Shown here: positions 12,746-24,169 of the stretch, piece by piece
Numbering within the stretch: position 1 is the first letter of the stretch
How the letters are laid out: every line of letters starts with the position of its first letter
Assembly: GCA_007922225.1 (NCBI GenBank)
Contig: ML680053.1
Coordinates: 10,936,870 to 11,000,869 of the forward strand
DNA length: 64,000 nucleotides
Origin: Emydura subglobosa
Taxonomy: Eukaryota > Chordata > Testudines > Chelidae
Reading direction: 5' to 3'
Made by a program: the position numbers and the translations under genes
Notes under the pieces: model-generated
What the model was told of the DNA's origin: nothing
Databases searched by the model: none
Seen by the model: only the letters and a program-made list of their open reading frames with translations

Positions 12746-13025
12746 GGACTGGTCTACACTAGACAATTAGATCAACCTAGCTATGTCGCTCAGGGGTGTG
12801 AAAAATCCACACCCCCTAAGCGATATACTGTAGTTAAGCTGACCTAGATCCCCAGTGTAGATAGCACTAGGTTGATGTAAGAATTCTCCTGTTGACCTAG
12901 CTACCATCTCTCACAGAGGTGGATTACCTAGGCCAACAAGAGTATCCCTCCCATAGCTGTAATGTCTACACTGAAGCGCTACAGCGGCCCAGCTGTAACT
13001 ATGACATTTCAAGTGTAGATGCTGA
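12746..13025. mobile_element. Harbinger-type MITE with TAA target duplication
   Basis: TAA lies at 12743-12745 and again at 13026-13028. The left end GGACTGGTCTACACTAGACA is loosely inverted at the right end (…CAAGTGTAGATGCTGA). The interior contains 'tatgtcgctcaggggtgtga', 'gctaccatctctcacagagg' and 'aagcgctacagcgg', all typical of the MITE set in this window. Non-coding. Confidence 0.75.
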
Positions 13026-13150
13026 TAAATGTTCTAAATTGGGAGGTGGCTGTTTTCGGACTGTAACAGCACTATTCTTGCCGCTATAATTGTGACCAGT
13101 GTGCAAACTCATAAAATAATCCCACAGGACATCAAGGTCTGGTCTTCATT

Positions 13151-13225
13151 AAGGATCTAATCCAAACCACTGATGTTAATAAGAGTTTTATCCACTGACT
13201 TCAGTGAGTTTTGAATTAGGCCCTA
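13151..13225. repeat. Short fold-back repeat
   Basis: The left arm 'ggatctaatccaaaccactg' is inverted in 'cagtgagttttgaattaggc'. The same design recurs at 42618-42691. It is probably an old MITE-like family. Confidence 0.5.
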
Positions 13226-13229
13226 AATA

Positions 13230-14620
13230 AGGGATTTGGCATTCGGAGAGTTCTAGGTATAAAATGCATGTGATGGGGTCTGTAAGACCTGCTGGAGGAA
13301 TCAGTGTGCTGATGACCCTGCTGGCTGAATAGGGCTGGGACAGAAGTGGAGCTCCTCAATACTAGCCCAGAACCAGGTGAGGACCCTGGATTAAACACTG
13401 TGACTAAGGAGTCATCTTTTGTGTGTGTTTGTGAGTTTAAAGAGGCAGATACACAAATCTTGAGTTGGTTTATTGTGAACCATGCAAGACTGATGCTGAG
13501 CTCACAACACAGGCCATTCTGCTCCAGCCCAGCTGCTGCACTGTAGAAAGTGAAAGGTGGGGCTAAGAATCATCAGCATAGTTATGATTAGTGATCTTGT
13601 ATTTATCAATAGTGGATTTAAAGGGGTGGTGTAGATAGTGAAAAACAAGGATCCCAAAAAAGAACAAGACCCAGATTACAGTAAGGGAATGTACAACTAA
13701 ACCAATTGTAAATGATGTTGTGAACCAAAATAGAGCAGTCCCAAGCAACAGCAACCATTTGCCCTAAATATTCCTAAAGACTATAGTATCCAAGGCAAAA
13801 GGCAGTTCAAGGAGCACTGATGAAGAACAGCCACCTGGCTCAGCAGGCTGCAAAAGATGATCACAAGCTTCCTGGAAGCCATTATCGGTGCAATGCTTCA
13901 GTACAACACAAGCTAATTTCACTGTTAAGTCCTATTCTAGGAAATAAACTATTTCATTCAAGAAGTTATTACATTAAACAGAGATGACTAAGAGCCAGAT
14001 GCTGATACCCTTACTCGTGTTGAATATAACCTGAATCCAAGAGCACTCAGTTCTTAAAGGACATGGACTTTCAAGAAGTGAATTTTTAATATACACAGTT
14101 ACGAGTATTTTTAGCAAAGCCTTAGTCTTATTTCTGAATTTGTCTCTTGCCACAAGGAGTTACGACTTCTCTGAATTTTATATGGAATAATGCTGAGTTG
14201 CCACAGAGTATGATATCATTTGCTAAATAGGATCAGGCCTGCTGAGAAACTCCAAGGAGCTACAAGAATTGGTGAAAGGTGATACAGTAGGTGGCATACT
14301 TCTTTCTGTATCTGTACTGAGCAATGCTGGGCAGCACTTGTCAAATAGAAAAAAATTCAAATACATTCACAAATATTTTTGTGAATACAAGCAAAGAGTT
14401 TGGTTTGCTATGATTACTAGGGTTATAGGTATTTGCAAGTATTTGGATGATGACTGGATTTTTGTGAGAGTGTTCACACATCCTGAGTTTTTCAGAAGGA
14501 CAATTGTGTCTTCATCTGAAAATTCATTCTCTGAAGCACTTTAATTATTTACTGTTCACTGCTCTCCTGTTTTAAAAGTTGTAGCCATCTACTTAGGGAA
14601 CCAAAATAATGCCATGTGAT
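13230..14620. other. Gene-free DNA
   Basis: No exon is supported; the short open frames show no domain. I see no transposon termini. Confidence 0.5.
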
Positions 14621-14621
14621 T

Positions 14622-14884
14622 AAAGGCACATCTAGCAGTTCAGACTATGGGGATGTAAATAGCAGTTCGCACCAGAGTGCTGTGCTGTAACTCCTCAATA
14701 TGGACGCTGAGGATGCAAACTATAAGGTTCTTAGTACACATAAGGACTACTTTAATGCGATCTAGGAACCTTTTAGCTCGCACTTGCAGCATCCACATGG
14801 GGGAGTTACAGAGCAGCACTTTGGCATGCACTGCTATTCACACCTCCACAGTCTGAACTAAGGGACAGCAAAGACATGTCCTAA
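14622..14884. mobile_element. Fold-back MITE with about 100-bp arms
   Basis: The arm from 14634 (agttcagactatggggatgt … gtgctgtgctgtaactcctc) pairs along about 100 bp with the reverse complement of the right arm (agttcagactgtggaggtgt … gtgctgctctgtaactcccc). The two arms meet near 14755. Nothing is coded. It abuts the next element at 14885. Confidence 0.75.
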
Positions 14885-15084
14885 GGTTATGTCTTTATTG
14901 CAAACAAAGGTGTGTACTTTTAACCTTGAGATAGCTCTCTCTCATGTTAGTTATCTCAATGTACAATCTTGGTGGAGGCAAAACACCAGTTTTTATCTTG
15001 ATGTAACTAGTTAAGGCAAACCCAGGTAGGGGGGAATAGACTTGAATGCGACTAGCTTCCTTTTTCTGCAGTGAAGACAGAGCC
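14885..15084. mobile_element. MITE with Harbinger-like TWA flanks
   Basis: The left end GGTTATGTCTTTATTGCAAA and the reverse complement of the right end (GGCTCTGTCTTCACTGCAGA) form inverted repeats of about 25 bp. The left flank is TAA (14882-14884) and the right flank is TTA (15085-15087). It is about 200 bp, non-coding, and sits directly beside the fold-back element at 14622-14884. Confidence 0.7.
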
Positions 15085-15089
15085 TTAGA

Positions 15090-16000
15090 TGCCAAACACA
15101 CAACATGAATAATGCATAGCAAACAGGGTAAGCAAATGATTCACAAACAACCCATAGGTTGAGAATTATTCATTGAAAATATTCTGTGAATAGTTATGAA
15201 TGAGATACATTGGGGAAAAAAAGATTCACTAACCAAAAAAAGGTGATTACATCCATAACAAATATTATTCAAAATTATTTATTCACCTCATTGTTTTTTT
15301 TCCTAGTTTCACATGCTAGCAAGCACTGTAGTGATGGAAGTACCTTCTTCTGGATGAAACGTAAAGCTAAGGATGTGACTGCTTGTAACCATTACTATTA
15401 TGATGACACTTTTCACAGGAATAGGGGCATTAACTTCATTGACCTGCCTACATTCTAACTCCTGTGTTTTCTTTTCTTTCTTAATTCTCCCTGTAGTTTC
15501 AGTTTGATGAGTTATTTCTCACTTCCCATCCTTTGTGTAAAGTTGGTGGCATGGAACAGCTGCTGCATCTCCCACCACAGAAATTGAACACTGCCAAATT
15601 GCCCGAAGTGCAGCTAAGGGATCACTGTACAAAAAACACCACATTAGTGCCTTTGGGACACGTTCATTTAAGGAGAGATGCAGATAGGAGAGCAAAAGGA
15701 AGTCCATAGCCTAAATACTTTGGAATCCTTGTTGATTAATTGTGCTAGAGAAATGGAAAATATAATTGTACTGAGGAATGTTAACTGGACCTATTCTTCA
15801 TATATGCAATAAGCATTTTTTCATGCCAAATAAATGAGAGGAACAACTGGGATTAGCTAATGAACTATTAAAAGCCAAAATAAAATGTGAGGAGCAATGT
15901 TGCAGCATAACAAAGGGGAACTGCAAAGGAACAAAATAGATAGGCTTGTACATTTTCCTTTATGATGTATAAAGGAGCCATCAAAAGATTGAAAAGGGGT
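15090..16000. other. Gene-free DNA
   Basis: No exon or repeat boundary is supported between the MITE on the left and the CR1 3' end on the right. Confidence 0.5.
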
Positions 16001-19000
16001 CTCATAGACTCATAGACTTTAAGGTCAAAAGGGACCATAATGTCTGACCTCCTGCACAACATACGCCACAGAACCTCACCCACCCACTCACTCCTGTAAT
16101 ATACCCCTAACCTACTGAAGTCCCCAAATAATGGTTAAAAGACTTCAAGGTACAGAGAATCCACCAGCAGGTGACCGGTGCCCCAGGCTGCAGAGGAAGG
16201 CGAATCTCCCTTGCTCCCCAGGTCTCTGCCAATTTTCCCTGGGGGAAAATTCCTTCCTGACCCCAAATATGGTGATTAGCTAAACCCGGAGCATGTAGGC
16301 GAGACTCACCAGCCAGACACTTGGAGAATTATCTGTAGTAACTCAGAACCCACCTCATCTAACATCCCATCACAGGACATTGGGCATATTCACTGCTAGT
16401 AGTCGAAGATCAGTTAATTGCCAAATTAGGCAGTACCATCATATCATCCCCTCCATAAACTTATCAAGTTCAGTCTTGAAGCCAGCTAGGTGTTTTGCCC
16501 CTACTGCACTCCTTGGAAGGCTGTTCCAGAACTTCACTCCTCTGATGGTTAGAAACCTTTGTCTAATTTCAAGTCTAAATTTCCTGATTGCCAGTTTATA
16601 TTAATTTGTTCTTGTGTCCACATTGGTACTGAATTTAAATAATTCTCCTCCCTCCCTGGTATTTATTCCTCTGATGTATTAATAGAGAGCAATCATATCT
16701 CCTCTCAGCCTTCTTTTGGTTAGGCTAAACAAGCCAAGCTCTCATAAGGCAGGTTTTCCATTCCTCAGATCATCCTTCTCTGCACCTGTTCCAATTTGAA
16801 TTCATCTTTCTTAAACATGGGAGACCAGAACTGCACACAGTATTCCAGATGAGGTCTCACCAGCACCTTGTATAACAGTACTAACACCTCCATATCTCTA
16901 TCAGAAATACCTCGCTTTTTTCATGGCCACATCACATTGGCAGCACAGAGCCATCCTGTGATCAACTAATACACCCAGGTCCTTCTCCTCCTTCACTTCC
17001 GATTGATGAGTCCCCAATTTATAGCAAAAATTTTTATTAGTCCCTAACTGCATGATCTTGCACTTTCTACTATTAAATTTCATCCTATTTCTATTACTCC
17101 AGTTTACAAGGTCATCCAGATCTTCTTGTATGATACCCCGGTCCTTCTCTGTATTAGCAATACCTCCCAACTTTGTGTTAGCCGCAAACTTTATTAGCCC
17201 AATCCCACTTTTTGTGCCAAGGTCAGTAATAAAACAGTTAAATAAGATTGGTCCCAAGACCAGTCCCTGAGTGGCTCCATGAGTAACCGCTCTCCAGCCT
17301 GACAGTTCATTTTTCAGTATGATCCGTTGTAGTCTCCCCTTTAACCAGTTCCTTATCCACCTTTCAATTTTCATATTAATCCCCATCTTTTCCAATGTAA
17401 CTAATAATTCCCCACGTGGAAACGTATCAAACGCCTTGCTGAAATCTAAGTCAATCCACTGCATTCCCTTTGGATAAAAAATCTTTTATCTTCTCAAAGA
17501 AGGAGACCAGGTTGGTCTGTCACGATCTACCTTTTGTAAAGCCATGTTGTATTTTATCCCAATTACTGTTAACCTCCATGTCCTTAATTACTTTCTCTTT
17601 CAAAATTTTTTGCAAGACCTTGCATTCTACTGAGGTCAAACTAACAGGCCTGTAGTTACCCAGATCACCTTTTTTCCCTTTCTTAAAAATAGGAACTGTG
17701 TTAGCAATTCTCCAGTCATACAGTACAACTCCTGAGTTTATAAATTCATTAAAAATCCTTACTAATGGGCTTGCAATTTCATGTGCCAGTTCCTTTAATA
17801 TTCTTGGATGGAGATTATCTGGGCCCCCTGATTTAGTTCCATTAAACTGTTAGAGTTTGGATTCTACCTCAGATGTGGTAATTTCTATCTCCATATTCTC
17901 ATTCCCATTAGCCACCCTGCCACTATACCTAAGCTCTTCATTAGCCTCATTAAAAACTGAGGCAAAGTATTTGTTTAGATATTGGGTCATGCTTAGATTA
18001 TCCTTATCCTCCACCCTATCCTCAGTGCTTAGCAGTCCCACTTCTTCTTTCTTTGTTTTCTTCCTATTTATATGGCTATAGAATCTTCTACTATTGACTT
18101 TAATTCCCTTTGCAAGGTCCAACTCTACTTGGCTTTAGGCATTTCTCATTTTATCCCTACATGTTCTGACCTCCAAGAGGTAGCTTTCCTTGCTGATCCC
18201 TCCCATCTTCCACTCCTTGTAGGCTTTCTGCTTTCTCTTAATCACCTGTCTGAGATGCTTACTCATCCAGCTTGGTGTACAATTCTTGACTATGAATTTT
18301 TTCCCTTTCCTTGGGATGTAGGCTTCAGATAGTTGCTGCCACTTTGATTTGAAGTAATTCCAAGCCTCATCTGCCTTTAGATGCATGAGTTCTTCAGTCC
18401 AGTCCACTTCCCTAACTAATTCCGTTAATTTTTTAAAGTTAGCCCTTTTGAAATCAAAGACCCTAGTCACAGATGTATTTTTCTATACCCTTCCACTTAA
18501 TTTGAACTGAATTAGCTCAAGGTCACTCAAACCAAGGTTGTCCCTTACAACCGGATCTTCTAGGAGGTCCTCACTACTCACCAATACCAAATCTAAAATA
18601 GCATCCCTCTTGTTGGTTCAGCAACTGTTTGGTGAAGGAACCTGTCAGCTATCACATCCAGGAAAATCTGGGCCCTATTACTACTAACACTTGTCCAACA
18701 GTCTATATCTGGGAAATGAAAGTCTCCCATAATCACACAGTTCCCAGTAGTATTTACTTCATTAAAAGCCTTAAAGAGGTCTCTATCCATGTCCAAATCA
18801 GATCCTGGTGGTCTGTAGCATGCCCCAAGCACTATCCCAGGGGAAACTCTAGTAGTTTTCTTCCCCAATGTGATTTTTACCAGGACAGGCTGTCTTATCC
18901 ATTCCATCACTTCTAATTTCTTTACAGTCTACCTCATCATTGATATACAATGCTACTCTACCACCTTTGCCGTTATTTCTGTCTTTCCTTAACAGCACAT

Positions 19001-19085
19001 ACCTTTCAATACCTGTACTCCAGTCATGACTACTATTCCACCATGTTTTTGTTATCCCTATAATATCTGTTTTCACCTCCTGCAC
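16001..19085 (-). mobile_element. CR1 LINE, 5'-truncated, decayed
   Basis: The element lies on the minus strand and its 3' end is on the left. It ends in the CR1 hallmark of short 8-bp tandem repeats (TCTATGAG twice, seen as ctcatagactcatagact at 16001). Going 5' to 3' on the minus strand are the endonuclease (TDIIGITKTWW near 19070; GACYRPPGSD and CVIMGDFHFPDIDCW near 18810-18710), the linker (FYSHINRKKTKKE near 18070) and reverse transcriptase (IDLDFSKAFDT near 17450, THGATQGLVLGPILF near 17280, KFAANTKLGG near 17190). The catalytic FADD box reads FAAN. Several stops and frame shifts split the ORF2 frame. About 3.1 kb survive of an element that is usually about 4.5 kb; the 5' part is missing. 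Confidence 0.92.
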
Positions 19086-19489
19086 CACAACCAGGGCATG
19101 GTGAGTTGTGCCCAGGGGGAGGGGGCACTCAAGTGTGGGGAAAAGTTCTGGGTGGGTTGTTTGGGGTAATGATGCAGATAGATGAGGACAAACTTTTAAA
19201 TTGTGCCACCATTTTCCACAGGCAAGGGCCATAGAAACTGATATCTCACTCCTGAGAGTAAGCAGGGATGGTAGGATTCATCTCCTCCATGTGAGCAACT
19301 TCAAACCGGGTCCCTATGCTGCTTGCCTGTATGCGGCTTTGGTCCTTGCATAAGTGATTGCTGTGACCCATCCGTACCTAGGTTAGCCACTTGAAAATAC
19401 CAAGGTCAGGGCAGGCTGCAAAAGGAGAGCAGATTCTCCCAGCACTGATGAGTGACACTGAAGTCAGACTTCCCAACCAGCCACAAACA

Positions 19490-20440
19490 GTGCTTCTGAT
19501 TCCCCACACTGGTTATCAAGAAGCTAAAACAAGAATATACACAGCCCCCTTTACTGCATTTCAGTCTCTGGCTCCCAATCAGTGACTAGGTCCAGTAGAG
19601 AAGTTATTTAAAACTCTATGCTCTTTACCAAAAAGGTTCTCCTAACCCCAAAGGGTCAGCTACATTACCAGATTAATCTAAGTTTGGGTCTTAACCAAAA
19701 TACCACGCTGTCAGCCAATCCTTTAGTAACTAAAACTAAAGATTTATTATAAAAGGAAAGAAACAAACTATAAGAGAAATGTTAAATGATTAAAGCAATC
19801 ACATACATACAAATGATTTGAAAGTCCATATACATCAGGTTTTCATTAGAATTGTGGAATTAGCAGGTTTGTATAGTCCCTCTGGAGTACATCCAGTACC
19901 TGGGTGGGTCTCAGTTCTTTGTTTCATAGAATCACAGCTTCAGTTGTAGATGAGTTGAGTTGATTCAGAAGTAGGTGAAGACTGAATATTAAAGACTGAC
20001 TGAAGACAATATGGATGTGGTGCAGCTGCCTTTTATGTCCCGTGGCCTTTGCCATGCTGCTTGTGGAAATTTACAGAAATAAGATGGAGTCCAGGGTCAC
20101 ATGAGTAATTCCTGGTGACTCATCAGATGTAGCCCCTGGGTTCTTTCCCTGGGCTTACTGTACCTGTGAGTCCCCTTAATGGGTTATCAAGCCACTAGTG
20201 CTGCAGCCATTCTGTCTGCGGTGTCACCCGGAAACACAGCACAAGTTGAAATACAGATACATCAAACATATCCAGAACTTCCAAAACATATATGACACAT
20301 GCACATAAACAATATAATCATACTTGGGAAATTATAACATTTCTAATGGTATCTGACATGGCATATCTCACATGAATTATTGTAATTTTGAATATTGATG
20401 TTAAATAATATCATAAATGGTCCCCCTAATCCAGCCAGTA
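19490..20440. repeat. Unclassified dispersed repeat
   Basis: The stretch has no coding frame and an A-rich middle (about 19740-19800). It ends sharply where the Harbinger fragment starts. Style and length (just under 1 kb) suggest a retroelement long terminal repeat or an internal non-coding repeat, but no second copy in the window and no TG..CA ends prove it. The flank 19086-19489 between the CR1 and this repeat holds nothing I can identify. Confidence 0.3.
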
Positions 20441-20442
20441 TC

Positions 20443-21651
20443 ACAATTGCCAAATGGCACAGGAAAGTTTCCAACAGTGGGGGAAGAAACAAAACAACTC
20501 TGCCAAGGAATCTCCAGCAGAGGATTGGTGAGTACCTACAGGAAAATTTCCTAGAGATCTCTCCGGAGGATTCCCATGACATCTCAGTGTGCAGTAACAC
20601 ACTTTTACGCTGCACTGCCTAGCTGAACAGGGGAATGGGAAGCACATGCAAACACAGCTTCTCTTGTGCATTTCTATCCCTTCAATCAGCTGTACAATGC
20701 AACAAAGCAAATGACAGCTGTACCTCATGTAACCGAGCAGCATCAGTTCAAAAAAATCACGTACCTGAGTTCCCCTCTCCTGTATCCTGCATGCCAGAGC
20801 TGGAGGACTGAGACTGGCTTGAACCCTGGACTCAAGAAGAGGTCCTGGCTCCCCATGTCAGCAAACAACCCGGTCCCCTGCTCTGCATCATCCTCCGACT
20901 CAACCTCCTTGTCCACGATTTCTTTGTTGGGGTTGAGCCTGGTGTCCACCACCTTTGGGCCTGTGGAAATATCCATGGGTCTCTTGTTGGTGGAGGTGGG
21001 GTCGCTGTTGAGGATGGCTTCCAGATCCTTATAGAAGCGGCAGGTGTTTGGCTCTGCACCAGAGTAACAGTTTGACTCCCTAGCCTTTTGGTACTCCTGC
21101 CACAGCTCCTTTATTTTCTCATGGCACTGCAGCATGTCCCGTTCATAGCCCTTCTCCACCATTAAATGAGAAATTTGTTTGTACGTATCGATGTTCCTTC
21201 GGTTGGAGCAGAGCTGCAACTGCACAGCTTCCTCTCCCCAAATGCCGATCAGATCCAGAAGCTCCAGTGTACTCCAAGCAGGAGAGTGTTTAGAGCGTAG
21301 AGACACCATGGTCAGTTGAGAAGATGAGATGTGAGCTATGTATGGGGGAGGTACGGATGGCTGCAGGGCAGCAGAGTTCAATCTGATGGCTAGAGCAGTC
21401 AGGATGGGCATTGTGGGACACTTCCTGGAGGACATTTACTGTGACACAAGTGAGCACGGCATCTACACTGACACTTTGTTTATAAAAGTTTGGCGCAAAA
21501 CGCTCTACACCTCTTGAGGTGGTTTGGTTTTGTTGCGAAATCGGGGGAGTTGGGTCGGCGGGGGGAGAGGGAATTGCAGTGTGTACACCACCACTATTTT
21601 GGTGCAAAAAACTGACTTTGGTCGACAAAAGTCTGTAGTGTAGACCAGGCC
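20443..21651 (-). mobile_element. PIF/Harbinger transposon, 5' half only
   Basis: This is a second Harbinger copy, in opposite orientation to the one at 8203. Its 5' terminus is on the right: the reverse complement reads GGCCTGGTCTACACTACAGA, followed outside by TTA (21652-21654). The interior shares the 'cacctcttgaggtggttt'-type leader and the SANT/Myb gene with the first copy, but the DDE transposase gene is absent. The left boundary, near 20443, is where the unclassified repeat begins. Confidence 0.8.
20765..21435 (-). CDS. Harbinger SANT/Myb-like DNA-binding protein, exon 1 intact
   Basis: From the ATG at 21435 the frame stays open for about 223 codons to a splice donor (GTACGTGA on the minus strand, starting at 20764). 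The SANT/Myb-like domain is clear: LLDLIGIWGEEAVQLQLCS, NIDTYKQISHLMVEKGYERD and CHEKIKELWQEYQKA. It is followed by FYKDLEAIL and an acidic tail. An alternative, more conserved start is the Met of MVSLRSKHSP near 21308. A second exon should lie to the left, by comparison with the copy at 9217-9419; I could not confirm it. With no transposase in this copy, the frame is probably just young enough not to have decayed. A domesticated function is not supported by anything seen here. Confidence 0.65.
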
Positions 21652-21654
21652 TTA

Positions 21655-23300
21655 GTTACAACAGTTGGAGATGCAATCTCATTGCCAAAGATTCAGGCAA
21701 CTCTTCCTCTTCAATCAAGGAGTGAGAGCACCCATTACACATTTCAGAGCCCCAAAATATTCTTCAGCAAAATCAGGATGGACCAGACTTGACATTGCTG
21801 ATATTTCTATGACACGCGAAGCAAAACCACCATCTGCCCTTAATTAGATTTTTAAAGTGCTTTTAGGCCTTCTTTATACATCATAAACAAGGGCATAATC
21901 CCAATTTCCCCACACACACCTTTAAAACTGCTTTTAGGCAGAGCAGGGCCCAAGTCCCCAGATCAAAAAACCCCCTGACTTTTGAACAATCCAGATCTGA
22001 CATTTTTGGCTTGGGCCCATCTCTGTTCCATAGCTTAGAAAACTATTCCAACTGCACCAGTCTGATTTTAATTTTTAAAGCAGTTTTTCTGGCAGACGGC
22101 TCTCCTCTCTGCCTATTACGTAAAGCAAATTATTGACATATGCAGATCTGTTGAGCACATATTCTCTGGTAAATTCGAGCCTTATTTAAAAAGTGCAGTT
22201 TTAACATGTTGTTCTTTCATAAATAATCCACAATGTGTGCTTTCACTTTTGGTTATATAACTTTACATTCTTTTATAATAATAAAGCACAGTGTATTTTG
22301 GATTTCTCAACAGACTGAAGCAGTTTAGCAAGTGGGGCAGATCCAGATGTACAAATGTTCTGTGGCTTGGCTAGATGTGTTACTAAACTTTTGGATCAGA
22401 CACCCAAATGACATTCAGTATGAATTTAGATTTCCTTTCTGAAAAGAGATCTACTGCTTTCCTAATATACAAATCAGGGTGTATCCCCCCCACTCACTTT
22501 TCTTTTTGATGGAGATTTGCAGTTTCACATGTCTAACTATAAATGCCAGATTGAATGTTAACTTTGTAACTTTAGATCTATTCACACGCTTTATTAAGAA
22601 GGCTGTAAAACCTGCTAACAGATTTGATACAGGAGAACACAGGCAAATAATGCTGTTTTGTTGAACCCAGTGACTTCTGGTTTAGAGAAGTAGGGATGAT
22701 TGACAAGAGCTCAAATATATCATGGCAGTTTTTTGTGCATGGAGTCAGTATGATATTAGCAAGTTCCAGGTACTAAAAGACAAGTGACAGGAATCTGGCA
22801 TCACAAGTTGTAGTACAATAAATATAATAAGATACATGTATTCAGCACATTTTAAGGACAAAAGATCCCAAAGCCACCCAAATACAGTTTATACAACACC
22901 ACCAAAATACAGTAGCCTCAGGGATAGAGGTAAGCAGCCCCCATGCTGCACAGCAGTGAGCATGAGCAGATTTTGACAAGGGCACCGAGTTAAAGCCCAT
23001 TTCTCATGAAGAGTCCCATAAGAATGTAGATGTCCATGCAAAAAAGAAAGGCATTCAGGGCTGGGTACTAGTCTATGCCTCGCAGGAGGCATCTCAGAAT
23101 ACCTGTTGGGCTTTGCTCTGCCCCTGTAATATCATTTGCACATCTTTAGGCCAGGGGCTTCAGAGAGGAGACAGCTTGAGGGCTGTGTAGGTCTGCCCTA
23201 CATTGCTCGTATGCAAGGGGAATTCGCTGTTGAAGCACCTTTATGGCCCCATTCATCATTGAAGCAGCAGACAGAATATGGCCTGAGTGTTTAGAATCCC
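21655..23300. other. Gene-free DNA
   Basis: No exon, RNA gene or transposon terminus is supported. Confidence 0.5.
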
Positions 23301-23303
23301 TAA

Positions 23304-23599
23304 GGGTACATCTGCACTGCAAAAAAAAGCCCAACAACAAAAAAGCATGGTCGTTGGCCTCAGAACCCAGGTCTGCAGACTCAAGTGCAAGGGGCTCATG
23401 CTAAGGTGTTAAAAATAGCCATTCTGGCTTGGGCTCTGAGACCCACCCCTTCATAGGATTTCAGAGACCATGCAGGAATGTCTACATGGCTATTTTTAGC
23501 ACACAGAGTAAACCCCATGAGCCTGAGTCTGTAGACCCGGGCTCTGAGACTTGCTGCTATGGGGTTGTTGTTTTTTTTTTTTGCACTGTAGATGTATCC
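23304..23599. mobile_element. Fold-back MITE
   Basis: The left end GGGTACATCTGCACTGCAAA is inverted at the right end (reverse complement GGATACATCTACAGTGCAAA). The interior is also palindromic: 'cagaacccaggtctgcagac' on the left answers 'gtctgtagacccgggctctg' on the right, and 'gttaaaaatagcca' answers 'tggctatttttagc'. The poly-A and poly-T tracts beside the ends pair too. Non-coding. Confidence 0.75.
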
Positions 23600-23691
23600 A
23601 TTCCTACAATGATTCTGGATTTATCTACAGTATCTGGGGAAGAGGAAGGACTAAGAAGACTGCATCAGGATTGGACATTGTGATTCCAGTG

Positions 23692-23905
23692 GCCTGATTC
23701 TGATCTCACTTAAACCAGTATCAGTTAGGAGTAACCCCATTAAATCAGCAGTTTACAATAGCATAAAACCAGTGGGTGTGAGTCAGCATTGTGTTACTCC
23801 ATACTCTGCCGGTGTAACCTCACTGAAATCAATGGAGTTTCAATGGCATGAAACTGCGCTACACAATGGTGAATCTGCCCAGCACAGGAGTTTTAAACCC
23901 ACAAC
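23692..23905. repeat. Fold-back repeat ('acaccagtgtaa' family)
   Basis: Words such as 'gccggtgtaacctcactgaa' and 'atcaatggagtttcaatggc' on the right, and 'gattctgatctcacttaaac' with 'agtaaccccattaaatcag' on the left, form an imperfect inverted pair related to the repeat at 6161-6292. Boundaries are approximate. Confidence 0.45.
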
Positions 23906-23964
23906 TTGGCCTATTTCTCCCTTCAGAGGCAATTGTAGGAAACTTTGTGTTGATTGCCTTAGAG

Positions 23965-24161
23965 CAGTGTTTCTCAGCCTGGCGGTCACAGGCTCAGGCT
24001 GTCAGCCCTGGGTGGTGGGGCTCAGCCAGCTTCAGCCCCAGCCATGGGCGGCGGAGCTCAGGTGGCTTCAGCCTCCTACCTTATCAAGTCTTAATAGAGG
24101 ATCACAATTTTTTTTTTCAGTCCAAAGGGGGTTGCCAGCACAAAAAGGTTGAGAAATACCG
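23965..24161. mobile_element. hAT MITE with perfect 8-bp target duplication
   Basis: CCTTAGAG at 23957-23964 is repeated exactly at 24162-24169. The left end CAGTGTTTCTCAGCC is inverted at the right end (reverse complement CGGTATTTCTCAACC). An 8-bp duplication with CAG-type ends is diagnostic of hAT. It is 197 bp with no coding frame. The interior ('cagcttcagccccagccatg') resembles the GC-rich interior of the larger hAT at 59326. Confidence 0.88.
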
Positions 24162-24169
24162 CCTTAGAG

